A stretch of DNA of 64,000 bases from Bacteroidales bacterium (lineage in GTDB: Bacteria > Bacteroidota > Bacteroidia > Bacteroidales > VadinHA17), in assembly GCA_009877105.1 (NCBI GenBank), contig WXFD01000034.1:1-64000 (forward strand). Direction: 5' to 3'. The number at the start of each line of letters is the position of its first letter. The stretch's first letter is position 1. Shown here in pieces: positions 17,892 to 26,594 of the stretch. The notes below the pieces were generated by a model. The model did not search any database and was not told the origin of the DNA. It saw only the letters and a program-made list of their open reading frames with translations. The translations under genes and the position numbers were made by a program.

Positions 17892-19580
17892 ATGAAAACA
17901 GCTTTTTCAAGAATCAGAATCATTATGTTCCGGATTATCTGTGCGGTATCACTGTTTTTTTCCCTAACGGCAGGCATCGGGATTAATGCAGGTGAGCCTG
18001 TCTCAAACAACACTCTGACCATATATTGCCCGACAGGCCTTGATCAGCTTGTTGACCTGTGGGCAAAGGAATACAGTTCGCATAACCCCGGTTTCAGATA
18101 TTCAATCTCCGTCGGAGATATGGGCAGGCCTGCAGGTTCCGGCAGCCTTGGCTTTTATCCTGAAAAAACGGCGGAAATGGATCCTGCAGGTGAAGGGTTC
18201 AGGATGGTAGTAGGTCAAAGTGCTGTTATTGCCGTATTCAATGCCGCAAATCCTTCTGCAGATGCAATAATGCAGAAGGGTATTCCTGCTGAGAAAATTG
18301 CAGGTCTGTTTTCCGGGAGTCACAGGTGGAGCGACATAATCAAGGGTGGCCATAATGCTGAAGTAAAGCTGTTTATCACCGATAATGCAGAATCTGCAGG
18401 ATCACTTGGCAGTATCTGCCGCAAAAATATCTCAGAACGGCAGGGCATTGAATCTTTGGAGGCAGCAGCAGTTATCAGGGCTGTTGAGAATAACAGGGAT
18501 GCAATAGGTTTCTGTCAGCTCAATGATGTAATTGCAGCCGGAGTCTCAGGAACGAACGGCAATATCAGGTTCATGCCAGTGGATAAGAACTCCAACGGGA
18601 GGATTGACGGTTTTGAGGACATATATGCAAATACGGAAGAACTGGCAAGGGGAATATGGATCGGGAAGTATCCCAAAGCCCTTTGCAGCAATATCTGTGC
18701 TGTCGCTGCGGAAAAAACCCCTGGCGAAACAATAATTGCCTTTCTTTCATGGATAATGAATGACGGAGGAAGATACCTGGCAGCTTTCGGTTTCAGTGAA
18801 CTTCCCGGTTTTGGAAAAGAATCCAACATGGCAATTCTCGCAGGAACGGGCCAGACCGCCTCAGTTGCTGCAAAACATTCCGGTTCAGGTCTGTGGATCC
18901 TCCTGCTCTCTCTGGTGGCACTTTCAGGCGTTTTTCTGATCATGGTCTTCGGCGCCAGGAGAAGGACCAGGATTTTAATTCCTTCAGGTGCAACTGTCAG
19001 CGACCGGCCCTTCACGGATACAGCAGTAAACGTTTTAAAGGGAATCTATTATGATAGATCGCATACCTGGTCGTTCATGGAAAAGGATGGCAGCGTGAGG
19101 ATCGGCATAGACGACTTCCTCCAGCATGTAACAGGAGATCTGACAAAGGTCAGGCTCAGGGAGCATGGGGAGCATGTCAGGAGAGGCGAGAAGATATTCT
19201 CTCTGGTAAGGAACGGCAAACAGATTGATATTCACTCACCTGTTTCAGGTATCATAAAAGAGAAAAATATTTCGCTCGGCGAAGATTCCTCCTCTATAAA
19301 CAGATCACCTTACGGTGACGGTTGGGTATATCTTATCGAGCCGGTCAACTGGGAAAAGGAGATCCGTTACATGTTCATGGCAGAAAAGTACCGTGAATGG
19401 ATCAGGGATGAAATCAGCAGGCTGAAGGATTTCCTGGCTGCATCCTTCGTTCAGCATAAGCTTGCCTATGCACATGCAGTTCTGCAGGACGGAGGCGAGC
19501 TGACCGACAATGTTCTTGCAGAACTTGAACCTGAAATATGGGAAGATTTCCAGAGGAATTTTCTCGACAAAACGGCTTAG
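17892..19580 (+). CDS. periplasmic PBP-like domain fused through a membrane helix to a GcvH-like domain
   Basis: A 562-aa membrane protein of unusual build. A signal peptide or anchor (residues 8-30) precedes a PstS-like solute-binding domain (about 40-310). This domain contains a textbook EF-hand-type calcium loop, DKNSNGRIDGFE, at 231-242. One membrane helix follows (about 334-353). The cytoplasmic part (370-500) resembles the glycine cleavage H protein: VRIGIDDFLQHVTGDL, the GEKIFSLV strand, HSPVSG, and SPYGDGW. Aligned on SPVSG, the lipoyl-lysine position is Gly442, with a lysine one residue later, so normal lipoylation is doubtful. Helical residues 490-562 end the protein. A sigma-54-like promoter precedes it; a heme-motif histidine kinase and a sigma-54 regulator follow. 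I infer a ligand receptor in that pathway; the ligand and output are unknown. Confidence 0.8.
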   Translation: MKTAFSRIRIIMFRIICAVSLFFSLTAGIGINAGEPVSNNTLTIYCPTGLDQLVDLWAKEYSSHNPGFRYSISVGDMGRPAGSGSLGFYPEKTAEMDPAGEGFRMVVGQSAVIAVFNAANPSADAIMQKGIPAEKIAGLFSGSHRWSDIIKGGHNAEVKLFITDNAESAGSLGSICRKNISERQGIESLEAAAVIRAVENNRDAIGFCQLNDVIAAGVSGTNGNIRFMPVDKNSNGRIDGFEDIYANTEELARGIWIGKYPKALCSNICAVAAEKTPGETIIAFLSWIMNDGGRYLAAFGFSELPGFGKESNMAILAGTGQTASVAAKHSGSGLWILLLSLVALSGVFLIMVFGARRRTRILIPSGATVSDRPFTDTAVNVLKGIYYDRSHTWSFMEKDGSVRIGIDDFLQHVTGDLTKVRLREHGEHVRRGEKIFSLVRNGKQIDIHSPVSGIIKEKNISLGEDSSSINRSPYGDGWVYLIEPVNWEKEIRYMFMAEKYREWIRDEISRLKDFLAASFVQHKLAYAHAVLQDGGELTDNVLAELEPEIWEDFQRNFLDKTA

Positions 19581-19594
19581 GCAATACAATTTTT

Positions 19595-19624
19595 CGCAGG
19601 CATGTTCATAAGATTATGCCTGCG
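19595..19624. repeat. hairpin in the spacer before the histidine kinase gene
   Basis: The arms CGCAGGCAT and ATGCCTGCG form a perfect 9-bp stem around a 12-base loop. No T-run follows on the plus strand, so it is not a standard terminator in the direction of the flanking genes. On the minus strand the stem is followed by an A-rich rather than T-rich tract. It may be an mRNA processing or stabilising element in the 186-bp gap between the H-domain and kinase genes. Confidence 0.45.
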
Positions 19625-19766
19625 ACTGATCCAGGCACAGGGGGGGAGACGGAAAACGTTACCTACTGTGCCTTGATCATATTCATATTATTATATTTGA
19701 TTCCGGGAATAAGTCCCTATCAAATATTGCAGTATCTTGTGATGGATAAAAAGCAGAAACCGATAT

Positions 19767-21437
19767 ATGTTCCGTACGGGAATACAAAGTCGTAAGAGTA
19801 AGGCAACGACCAGCATTCTTGACAGTTACGTCAGATTCAGATCCTCCATTTACGGCAGGGTGGTTTTTATTATTACCATTACATCCATTCTACTGTTCAT
19901 ATCATTCTGGATGATCTTCAGATCGGTCAATGAACGTTACATGAAGTCGATCCTGGAAGAGAACGGTCATAATATCGGATCGCTTGTTGAAGGTGCCTTG
20001 TATAAATCGATGCTGGAAAACGACAGGACTTCTCTACAGGGCACTCTTGACATTATCAACACGATGACGGGGATCGACGACGTGAACATGTATGATACCG
20101 ATTACAATCTTGCCTACTCATCTATCTCCGGAGATGATGAAAAGCATATAGATCCTGACTGCAAAAGCTGTCATGCCGACATTGCAGCCATGTTTCCTAA
20201 GAAAGAGAAAGCCTATAGAATAATTGACAGTGACAGTGAGTGCAAGATGAGCCGGAAAACGAATAACGGCCGGCATCTGCTAATCAGTTCACCGATTCTC
20301 AATGCGCCTTCCTGCTACACTGCCGACTGTCATGCCCATGATCAGACTGAGGAGGTTCTGGGCTCTCTTCTGATTAAGCTTCCGCTGAAAGGCATCGACG
20401 ATTCACTCGACAGATCGAGGAAGAATTATTTTATTATTGCGTCGGTGATGACTGCCTTGTTGCTCATAATGCTGGTTGTATTCACCGGTGAAAAGATCAA
20501 AAAGCCCCTCCACTCCCTGATCAGGGCAAGTGAGGCCGTTTCAAGGGGAGACAACACAACCAGGCTTGAGATCAGGCCCAATCAGCTTTCTGACATGCGG
20601 ATGGTCTCAGCCGCATTCAATCATATGCTCGACAACCTGCAGAAGGCATCCGAAGAACTTCAGAACTGGTCGCAGCAGCTTGAGTATAAGGTCAGGAAAA
20701 AGTCAGAGGAACTCGGCCAGGCCCAGAACGAACTGATGAATGTTGAAAGGATAGCTTCCCTTGGCAGGCTGTCTCTATCGGTGGCTCATGAAATAAATAA
20801 TCCGCTGTCAGGAATCCTTATTTACGCAAAGCTCATATATAAGCAACTTCAGAATCAGGAGCTCCCGAAAGAAAAAAAGGAATCGGTACTTAAACACCTG
20901 AAGTTTATTGAAAGTGAAGCCAAAAGATGCGGCGACATTGTCAAGGGGCTGCTTGATTTCTCGCGCAAGGACCAGAATGATTTTGAACCCAGGAACATTA
21001 ATCCGATATTGCTTGAAACCCATGATCTGATGGAGCATCAGATGAAAGTTGCCAATATACGTTTCCTGCATGATTTTTCAGCAGGAAATGACCTGGTATA
21101 TTGCAGCCCCAACCAGATCAAGCAGGTTTGCCTGGCCTTGCTTGTCAATGCCGCCGAAGCAATCGGCGAGAACGGGGAGGTGGTTTTCAGCAGCACCAAT
21201 CCTGATGAAAGGCACATACGCATTGATGTGACTGATAACGGACCCGGCATTTCAAACGATGATATGCCCCACATTTTTGAGCCCTTTTACACCACCAAGG
21301 ACAAAGGCAACGGTATTGGATTGGGACTGGCAATTGTCCATGGCATCATTCAGAACCATAAAGGGAGAACCGAGGTCAGGTCAGAAAGAGGCAGCGGTAC
21401 CACTATGTCAGTCATCCTGCCATTAATTAACAGTTAA
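19767..21437 (+). CDS. sensor histidine kinase with a periplasmic domain carrying two heme c motifs
   Basis: A 556-aa membrane kinase. TM1 is at about residues 31-51 and TM2 at 221-240. The periplasmic domain between them contains a CxxCH motif (C132-H136) and a CX4CH motif (C183-H189), both patterns for covalent heme c attachment. A HAMP domain (about 241-295) and a coiled coil lead to HisKA with phospho-acceptor His341 (VAHEINNPLSG). An HATPase domain has DNGPGI and GIGLGL boxes and ends GSGTTMSVILP. It should autophosphorylate in response to redox state or a gas ligand and pass phosphate to the regulator encoded 11 bp downstream. Heme attachment is predicted from motifs only. The H-domain receptor gene upstream is probably part of the same pathway. 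Confidence 0.88.
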   Translation: MFRTGIQSRKSKATTSILDSYVRFRSSIYGRVVFIITITSILLFISFWMIFRSVNERYMKSILEENGHNIGSLVEGALYKSMLENDRTSLQGTLDIINTMTGIDDVNMYDTDYNLAYSSISGDDEKHIDPDCKSCHADIAAMFPKKEKAYRIIDSDSECKMSRKTNNGRHLLISSPILNAPSCYTADCHAHDQTEEVLGSLLIKLPLKGIDDSLDRSRKNYFIIASVMTALLLIMLVVFTGEKIKKPLHSLIRASEAVSRGDNTTRLEIRPNQLSDMRMVSAAFNHMLDNLQKASEELQNWSQQLEYKVRKKSEELGQAQNELMNVERIASLGRLSLSVAHEINNPLSGILIYAKLIYKQLQNQELPKEKKESVLKHLKFIESEAKRCGDIVKGLLDFSRKDQNDFEPRNINPILLETHDLMEHQMKVANIRFLHDFSAGNDLVYCSPNQIKQVCLALLVNAAEAIGENGEVVFSSTNPDERHIRIDVTDNGPGISNDDMPHIFEPFYTTKDKGNGIGLGLAIVHGIIQNHKGRTEVRSERGSGTTMSVILPLINS

Positions 21438-21448
21438 AGGAACTAATT

Positions 21449-22789
21449 ATGGATCACGGTATCTCAATACTTATTGTCGATGACGAATTATCTGTCAGGG
21501 ATTCGCTTTACAACTGGTTTATTGAGGACGGTTACACTGTAGAATGCGCCGAAGACGCAAAAAAGGCTTTGTCGATCCTGGAATCGCAGGATTTCGATAT
21601 CATACTGGCCGACATCAAAATGCCCGGAATGGACGGAATGGAAATGCTACGACGCATAAAATCGATAAAAAAGGATTCCATAGTGATCATGATGACGGCT
21701 TTTGCCACGGTCGATACAGCAGTGCAGGCCCTGAAAGAAGGTGCTTTCGATTATGTAACGAAACCTTTTGATCCCGACGACCTTACCCATCTCATAAGAA
21801 ATGCATCAAAACAGATAACCCTGTCCGAAGAAAACAAGATCCTGAAGGACCGTGTCACGGCTCTTGAAAACGTTGATAACCTGATTGGCAACAGCGAAGC
21901 AATGCAACAGCTGCTGAGGGATATACAGAGCGTTGCGCAATCAAATGCCTCAGTTATAATTACAGGTGAGAGCGGCACCGGCAAAGAACTGGTGGCCAGG
22001 GCAATACATGCAAATTCACCCCGCAGGTTCTTTCCAATGATAAGCGTTCATTGCGGCGCATTAACCGAAAGCCTTCTGGAGAGTGAACTGTTCGGACATG
22101 AAAAGGGGGCCTTCACCGGCGCCGTATACAACAGGAAGGGAAGGTTCGAAATGGCTGACAACGGCACAATATTCCTCGATGAAATTGCCACCATATCCGT
22201 GAAGATGCAGGTGGAGCTTCTCAGGGTACTGGAAACCAAAAGTTTTGTACGTGTCGGGGGCACAAAGGAGATCAAATCAGACTTCAGGGTTATATGTGCA
22301 ACCAACAGGGATCTCAGGAGTATGGTTGACAAGGGCCTTTTCAGGGAAGACCTGTACTACAGGCTGAATGTTGTAAATATCCACGTACCTCCCCTTCGCG
22401 AGAGAACTGAGGATATTCCAATACTTGCAGAATATTTTGCTGGCAAATACTGTTCGGCAATGGGCAAGCCTCCCGTAACATTCGATCCCGCAGCCATCAA
22501 AAAACTCGGGGAATTCCCGTTTCCCGGGAATATCCGGGAACTGGAGAATATGATCGAAAGGGCAATAGTGGTCGGAAACGGCAAACGGATACAGGTAAAG
22601 GACCTTCCCATTGGCACTTCATCAGCCGGCTCCTCGTTTGAGAGCCTCGAAGAGCTTGAAAAGAATCACATAGGAAACATCCTGGAAAAGTACAGGTGGA
22701 ACATATCAGCTGCAGCCAAAGCCCTGAAAGTTGACCGGGTAACCCTTTACAACAAGATAAAAAAATACGGATTGAATCAGAATGGTTAA
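21449..22789 (+). CDS. sigma-54-dependent response regulator (NtrC/AtoC family)
   Basis: A 446-aa transcription factor with three domains. The receiver is at about residues 1-120, with the phospho-acceptor Asp in DIILADIKMPGMDG and the conserved K in YVTKPF. The AAA+ domain (about 140-370) has Walker A GESGTGKE, the sigma-54-contacting loop GAFTGA, Walker B IFLDEI and an arginine-finger region. The C-terminal Fis-type helix-turn-helix ends the protein (WNISAAAKALKVDRVTLYNKIKKYG). It is the cognate partner of the kinase 11 bp upstream. It most likely activates the sigma-54-like promoter at 17851-17865 through the repeats further upstream, and possibly other genes elsewhere. Confidence 0.95.
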   Translation: MDHGISILIVDDELSVRDSLYNWFIEDGYTVECAEDAKKALSILESQDFDIILADIKMPGMDGMEMLRRIKSIKKDSIVIMMTAFATVDTAVQALKEGAFDYVTKPFDPDDLTHLIRNASKQITLSEENKILKDRVTALENVDNLIGNSEAMQQLLRDIQSVAQSNASVIITGESGTGKELVARAIHANSPRRFFPMISVHCGALTESLLESELFGHEKGAFTGAVYNRKGRFEMADNGTIFLDEIATISVKMQVELLRVLETKSFVRVGGTKEIKSDFRVICATNRDLRSMVDKGLFREDLYYRLNVVNIHVPPLRERTEDIPILAEYFAGKYCSAMGKPPVTFDPAAIKKLGEFPFPGNIRELENMIERAIVVGNGKRIQVKDLPIGTSSAGSSFESLEELEKNHIGNILEKYRWNISAAAKALKVDRVTLYNKIKKYGLNQNG

Positions 22790-22840
22790 TCTTCCTGCGG
22801 GACCGAATCCAATCTCAATCAATCTGGATGATCCTGTTTC

Positions 22841-23398
22841 ATGCTCCAAAACAGCGGGTTGATGAATTATGAAAACATAACATTGATAGCATTTGGGCTT
22901 CCTGACCAGGATCTTTTAAAAGCGGTCGCGGGAGTAATATCCGGCAGTCTTCCTCTTCCCCTCCTGCTGAAGTCAGGGTATCTCGATCTGAGTGAATTTT
23001 ATGATCCCGCCAGGAACCAGTATAACGGAAATTCAATCCTGAAGAAACTGGATGATGACTATTCCCTTGATTCATCCAAAACAATGGGACTTTTTGCCGT
23101 AGACCTATATATTCCCATTCTTACCTATATCTTCGGACAGGCTCATCTGAACGGAAACACCGGAATTGTTTCCATATACAGGCTAACCAATGAACGGTAC
23201 GGGATCGGCAAAAACGGCAGATTGCTGGTAGGGAGGCTGGGCAAAGAGATCATTCATGAACTGGGACACATGTTCGGACTGATTCATTGTTCCGATCCTG
23301 TATGTGTTATGAGATCCAGCACTTATGTCGAGGATATTGACCAGAAAGAATCCAGGTTCTGTAAGGCCTGCAGGACTATTTTAAATACCCGTTTGTAA
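22841..23398 (+). CDS. amzA: archaemetzincin-family zinc metalloprotease
   Basis: A 185-aa cytoplasmic protease. The extended zinc signature HELGHMFGLIHC is at residues 139-150, followed by CVM (C155-M157, the Met-turn) and a CKAC pair (C174, C177). The HExxHxxGxxHC plus four-cysteine pattern defines archaemetzincins, in which a second structural zinc is held by the cysteines. Physiological substrates of the family are not established. The gene follows the response regulator by 51 bp on the same strand and could be co-transcribed. The ATG at 22862 (MNYENI) is an alternative start. A terminator-like hairpin lies just downstream. Confidence 0.88.
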   Translation: MLQNSGLMNYENITLIAFGLPDQDLLKAVAGVISGSLPLPLLLKSGYLDLSEFYDPARNQYNGNSILKKLDDDYSLDSSKTMGLFAVDLYIPILTYIFGQAHLNGNTGIVSIYRLTNERYGIGKNGRLLVGRLGKEIIHELGHMFGLIHCSDPVCVMRSSTYVEDIDQKESRFCKACRTILNTRL

Positions 23399-23417
23399 TT
23401 CAGCCAGCCTTGTTGTA

Positions 23418-23444
23418 TGCCCGATCCGGGCAACCTTTTCTTTT
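23418..23444 (+). terminator. intrinsic terminator after the archaemetzincin gene
   Basis: TGCCCG-ATC-CGGGCA forms a perfect 6-bp stem with a 3-base loop, followed by a T-rich run (ccttttctttt). It sits between two convergent genes and would end the plus-strand transcript that may begin at the H-domain gene. Confidence 0.6.
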
Positions 23445-23457
23445 AATAATTCTGAAA

Positions 23458-24030
23458 TCACTCCAGGTCGTAATCCCTGAATTTCCTCAAATAGTCCTGG
23501 ATTGAAGTTCCAAGAGCATCTTTGTTGTTTACGAAACCACCTGACCTGAGGAATCTCTTTGTCGATCCTGCCCCTCCGAGATGTGCTGCCGCAATAAGCC
23601 CTGATTTGGTTACAACGGTCCCATTAATGGTATCGCCGATAAAATGCTCATAATCCCTTAACAGAGCCAGGTTTACCCTGATCAGCGATTCAAGGGCCTT
23701 TTGCTGCATTTCACGGGGGAAGATCCAGGGATCCTGCCTGAATTTTTGAAGTGTAATGTGCCTGAATCCCAGGCAGTGCAATGTCGCCTCTGCAAACTGC
23801 CATTCACCGAAGCAGCCAATCCGGTTAATGCAAAACCAGTTATTCAGCGATTCACTGCGTCCCAGATCAGTTATAAACCTGAAAAACTCCATTTCATAAT
23901 GCTGCCTTTCCAGATAATTCAGTACCCGCCTGATCCTGGCAAATTTTGTCTGAAAATCGATCTCAGGCGATCTCACCGCTTGTGATGTGAAAAACAAAAC
24001 AAAAAACAGAAGCCATGCCCTGATTTTCAT
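23458..24030 (-). CDS. secreted transglycosylase-like protein
   Basis: A 190-aa protein with signal peptide MKIRAWLLFFVLFFTSQA. The mature part matches a family of lysozyme/transglycosylase-like proteins seen in Bacteroidota and their phages. Key segments are NWFCINRIGCFGEWQFAEATL, the DPWIFP motif, and the LIAAAHLGGAGS segment, which resembles the GLIAAAHLGG turn of phage-type SLT domains. It probably cleaves or binds peptidoglycan in the periplasm. The catalytic glutamate is most likely the one in FGEWQF. I start at 24030, which has an AAGGAA ribosome site and gives a proper signal peptide; the longer frame to 24108 does not. Confidence 0.6.
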   Translation of the reverse strand: MKIRAWLLFFVLFFTSQAVRSPEIDFQTKFARIRRVLNYLERQHYEMEFFRFITDLGRSESLNNWFCINRIGCFGEWQFAEATLHCLGFRHITLQKFRQDPWIFPREMQQKALESLIRVNLALLRDYEHFIGDTINGTVVTKSGLIAAAHLGGAGSTKRFLRSGGFVNNKDALGTSIQDYLRKFRDYDLE

Positions 24031-24443
24031 TTCCTTAATTATTAAGTAATTTACCCGTTCAGTTATGATATAAAAATAATACTGAAACTGATCGGTCAGG
24101 GCATGCAATATTCTATCAGTGAGTTAATTAAGTGTATAAACCCTATTCTATGTCACCACTTTCCGGTTATTCGCTGACTTATTTGATTCATTGGTAAAAA
24201 AGGTATCTGCGTTCATCAAAATCCAGGGGAATTTTGCAGGAAAATCAGGGCTTAAATCCCCTTACCGGACCAGGCTAACTGATAACACTAAGAAAATGTG
24301 TTAAATACAAGGAATATCAACCATGAATCTCCGGATATTCCGAAAAATCATATTTTGACAAACAACCGAAGTTTTATGATTAAAACTGAAGGGAAAACAA
24401 CAATATAGTCATATTATTGGATCTGCGCAGGGTGCCGGTTCCA
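24031..24443. other. 412-bp gap without a recognisable gene
   Basis: The segment is AT-rich and contains no ORF with protein-like composition. It lies upstream of the transglycosylase-like gene and downstream of the Nudix gene, both on the minus strand. I could not identify a firm promoter box, terminator or RNA structure in it. Confidence 0.5.
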
Positions 24444-24866
24444 TTAAAAGCCAGCCGAAAGATATTCAAGTACAATTCCCTTTAATATGTTGGCAAATTT
24501 CACATCAGCAATCTCTTCCCTCTTGAAATACCTGACAATATCGCCTTCAAGAAGCGTGATCTTCTCAACCGGCAGATTGATCTTTCCGTAATAGATGTAT
24601 TTTATATTGGGATAGGCATCGCCTTCAAAACATTCATATTTCTTAAAAAAGGAAAACTCCTTGAGATCCAGATCCAGTTCTTCCTTTACCTCCCTGACAA
24701 GTGCCTTTTCGGGAGTCTCTCCATTCTCCACATGCCCTCCTATCAGATCCCAGTGACCCGGGAAGGGTATTCCCGGCTTATTATCACGCCTATACAGCAG
24801 CAGTTCCCGATGTTCATTCTCCAGGATTATGGCTGCGATCTTCCTGATATTCTCTTCGGTACTCAT
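24444..24866 (-). CDS. Nudix hydrolase
   Basis: A 140-aa pyrophosphohydrolase. The Nudix box is complete: GGHVENGETPEKALVREVKEELDL fits GX5EX7REUXEEXGU apart from the usual E-to-L variation near the end. Such enzymes hydrolyse a nucleoside diphosphate linked to another group, and the metal is held by the REVKEE glutamates. The substrate cannot be predicted. I chose ATG 24866 (MSTEENIRK); a TTG/ATG pair at 24905-24908 would add 13-14 poorly conserved basic residues. It lies about 70 bp downstream of the sialidase gene and may be carried on the same transcript. Confidence 0.85.
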   Translation of the reverse strand: MSTEENIRKIAAIILENEHRELLLYRRDNKPGIPFPGHWDLIGGHVENGETPEKALVREVKEELDLDLKEFSFFKKYECFEGDAYPNIKYIYYGKINLPVEKITLLEGDIVRYFKREEIADVKFANILKGIVLEYLSAGF

Positions 24867-24933
24867 TTTCTTATTTCCACTGCATCTTTGTTTTTCTCTT
24901 TTCATCAAGTTGGCTTAGCAGGAGATGATTCAG

Positions 24934-26577
24934 TCAGTTATTCAAAACATCTCTCACTCTTATTTTCTGATAATACAGGTCTTTCATGCCTTCATAAACA
25001 ATCCCCAGCGTACTGTCATTCACCATTGTAAGACATGAATAGCCGTAACCCGCAGCACCGTTGAGAAGCAGCCTGAATTCCCCGGGCCATGTGAAGCCGT
25101 TATCAAGGCTTGCTTTGATTGTCATATTGATCCTTTCGGAATCATGGTCAGGGTTTGAAAAGAAAAGGACTCTTTTCAGCTTGCCGTTAATACCTATGTC
25201 GGATGCTATGATGCTGGCCATGCAATTTGGCTCAGTCAGAACGGAATTGGAAGAAGGATGCACGGTCCAGTTAGTTCCCATGTCAGCCGATGTGTAAACG
25301 GCCCTTCCATTGGCAGATCCCTTTTCAGTCCGGTTACGGTCATCGCGCATGTTAAGCATAAGAGAACCGTCAGGCAGTTCAACAACCTGTGCCTCCGTGG
25401 TATTGCTTTTGGCACCTGTACCTATTGTCCAGGTTTCGCCTCCATCCCTGCTGTACACGATGGTTGAGAAAGGGGTAAATATACCGCCGTCAAGGGCCTT
25501 TTCCCCCGTATTCGCTTTAAACTGGGCAGGAAAGACAAGTGTTCCGTCGGTCATAGTGATCCCTTTTCCCGGCCCCTGAAGCAGCAACTGCCATTCCGGC
25601 TTTTTGATCTGGCTGGTTATGTTAACTGGTTCCGACCAGGTCAACCCGTCATCAGTGCTCTTTACAAGTATGAACTGCCCGGTCTCACCAGGCAGCATTC
25701 CCGGCTTTGAATCCCACCATGCCATTTTATCAGGCGATGATCCGTTCAACCAAAGAGCTGCAACCCAGATGACATCGTTTTTATTGTCATAGAGTATGCA
25801 AGGATCGCCGACGCCGTTCATATTCTTCGGCAGCCCGCCGTATTCGCCCATGTCAATGATTATTTTCATAGGTTCCCAGGTCTGACCGCCGTCAGTGCTT
25901 CTGCTCATTCCCACATCAATATTTTCCTGAAGGTCCTTGCTTCTGTTGTACCTTGCATCATAAACTGCCACAAGTGTTCCCCTGCCAGTGGTGATAAGGC
26001 CGGGTATCCGGTAGGTATCGCACCCGTCCTGACCTGAAGCCCTCAGAACCAGGGCATAGCGAAGCCGAATGGGATCATGTCTGCTGACGGTCAGCACTTT
26101 TCCCCTGTTAGGGAAAATGTCAGCCTTTTCAAGCTCCAAAACATTATCAAGGTTGGCATTCTCCCTGATGCCTGCCACGATGCTCAGCCTGTTCTCACCC
26201 TCCTGCAGGGCAAACCTGCCTTTTATTATTACCTTGTTGCCCCTTATAATGAATTTATAAAGAGAATCCCTGGCAATCCCCTCCCCGGGATCTGCCTCGC
26301 AGATGACCCGGACAAAAGCCAGGTCTTCCAATCTGCTCTCTTTCGAGAATCCAAGGATCATTTTTCTGATTCCTGCTGCCTTTCCCGGTTTAGCTGATAC
26401 AATGCATATCCTGGCCACAGTGTTTCCTGTACCGGTACTTAAAAGTGGTCTGTTTCCCGGTTCAAGGGAAACCGCTTTCACATCCGTTTTTCCCGAACTG
26501 TTAGTAATACCTTCACCTGAACATCCGAAAAGATAACAGACTGTCAGGAGTGCAACTGCACCGGCTAATATTTTCAT
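24934..26577 (-). CDS. nanH: exo-alpha-sialidase, GH33-like lipoprotein
   Basis: A 547-aa surface or periplasmic sialidase that should release terminal sialic acids from glycoconjugates. It begins with a lipobox (LFGC, Cys19 from the chosen start). A BNR-associated N-terminal beta domain of about 150 residues follows (ENRLSIVAGIRENANLDNVLEL). The six-bladed catalytic propeller carries the arginine motif YRIPGL and five Asp boxes: STDGGQTW, STDDGLTW, SRDGGETW, SADMGTNW and SLDNGFTW. I start at 26577, which gives a clean lipoprotein signal; an earlier ATG at 26613 overlaps the upstream gene. It forms an operon with an oxidoreductase and an isomerase. Its product could feed the lyase encoded at 4.5 kb. 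Confidence 0.9.
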   Translation of the reverse strand: MKILAGAVALLTVCYLFGCSGEGITNSSGKTDVKAVSLEPGNRPLLSTGTGNTVARICIVSAKPGKAAGIRKMILGFSKESRLEDLAFVRVICEADPGEGIARDSLYKFIIRGNKVIIKGRFALQEGENRLSIVAGIRENANLDNVLELEKADIFPNRGKVLTVSRHDPIRLRYALVLRASGQDGCDTYRIPGLITTGRGTLVAVYDARYNRSKDLQENIDVGMSRSTDGGQTWEPMKIIIDMGEYGGLPKNMNGVGDPCILYDNKNDVIWVAALWLNGSSPDKMAWWDSKPGMLPGETGQFILVKSTDDGLTWSEPVNITSQIKKPEWQLLLQGPGKGITMTDGTLVFPAQFKANTGEKALDGGIFTPFSTIVYSRDGGETWTIGTGAKSNTTEAQVVELPDGSLMLNMRDDRNRTEKGSANGRAVYTSADMGTNWTVHPSSNSVLTEPNCMASIIASDIGINGKLKRVLFFSNPDHDSERINMTIKASLDNGFTWPGEFRLLLNGAAGYGYSCLTMVNDSTLGIVYEGMKDLYYQKIRVRDVLNN

Positions 26578-26594
26578 ACGCGGCAGATTATATC

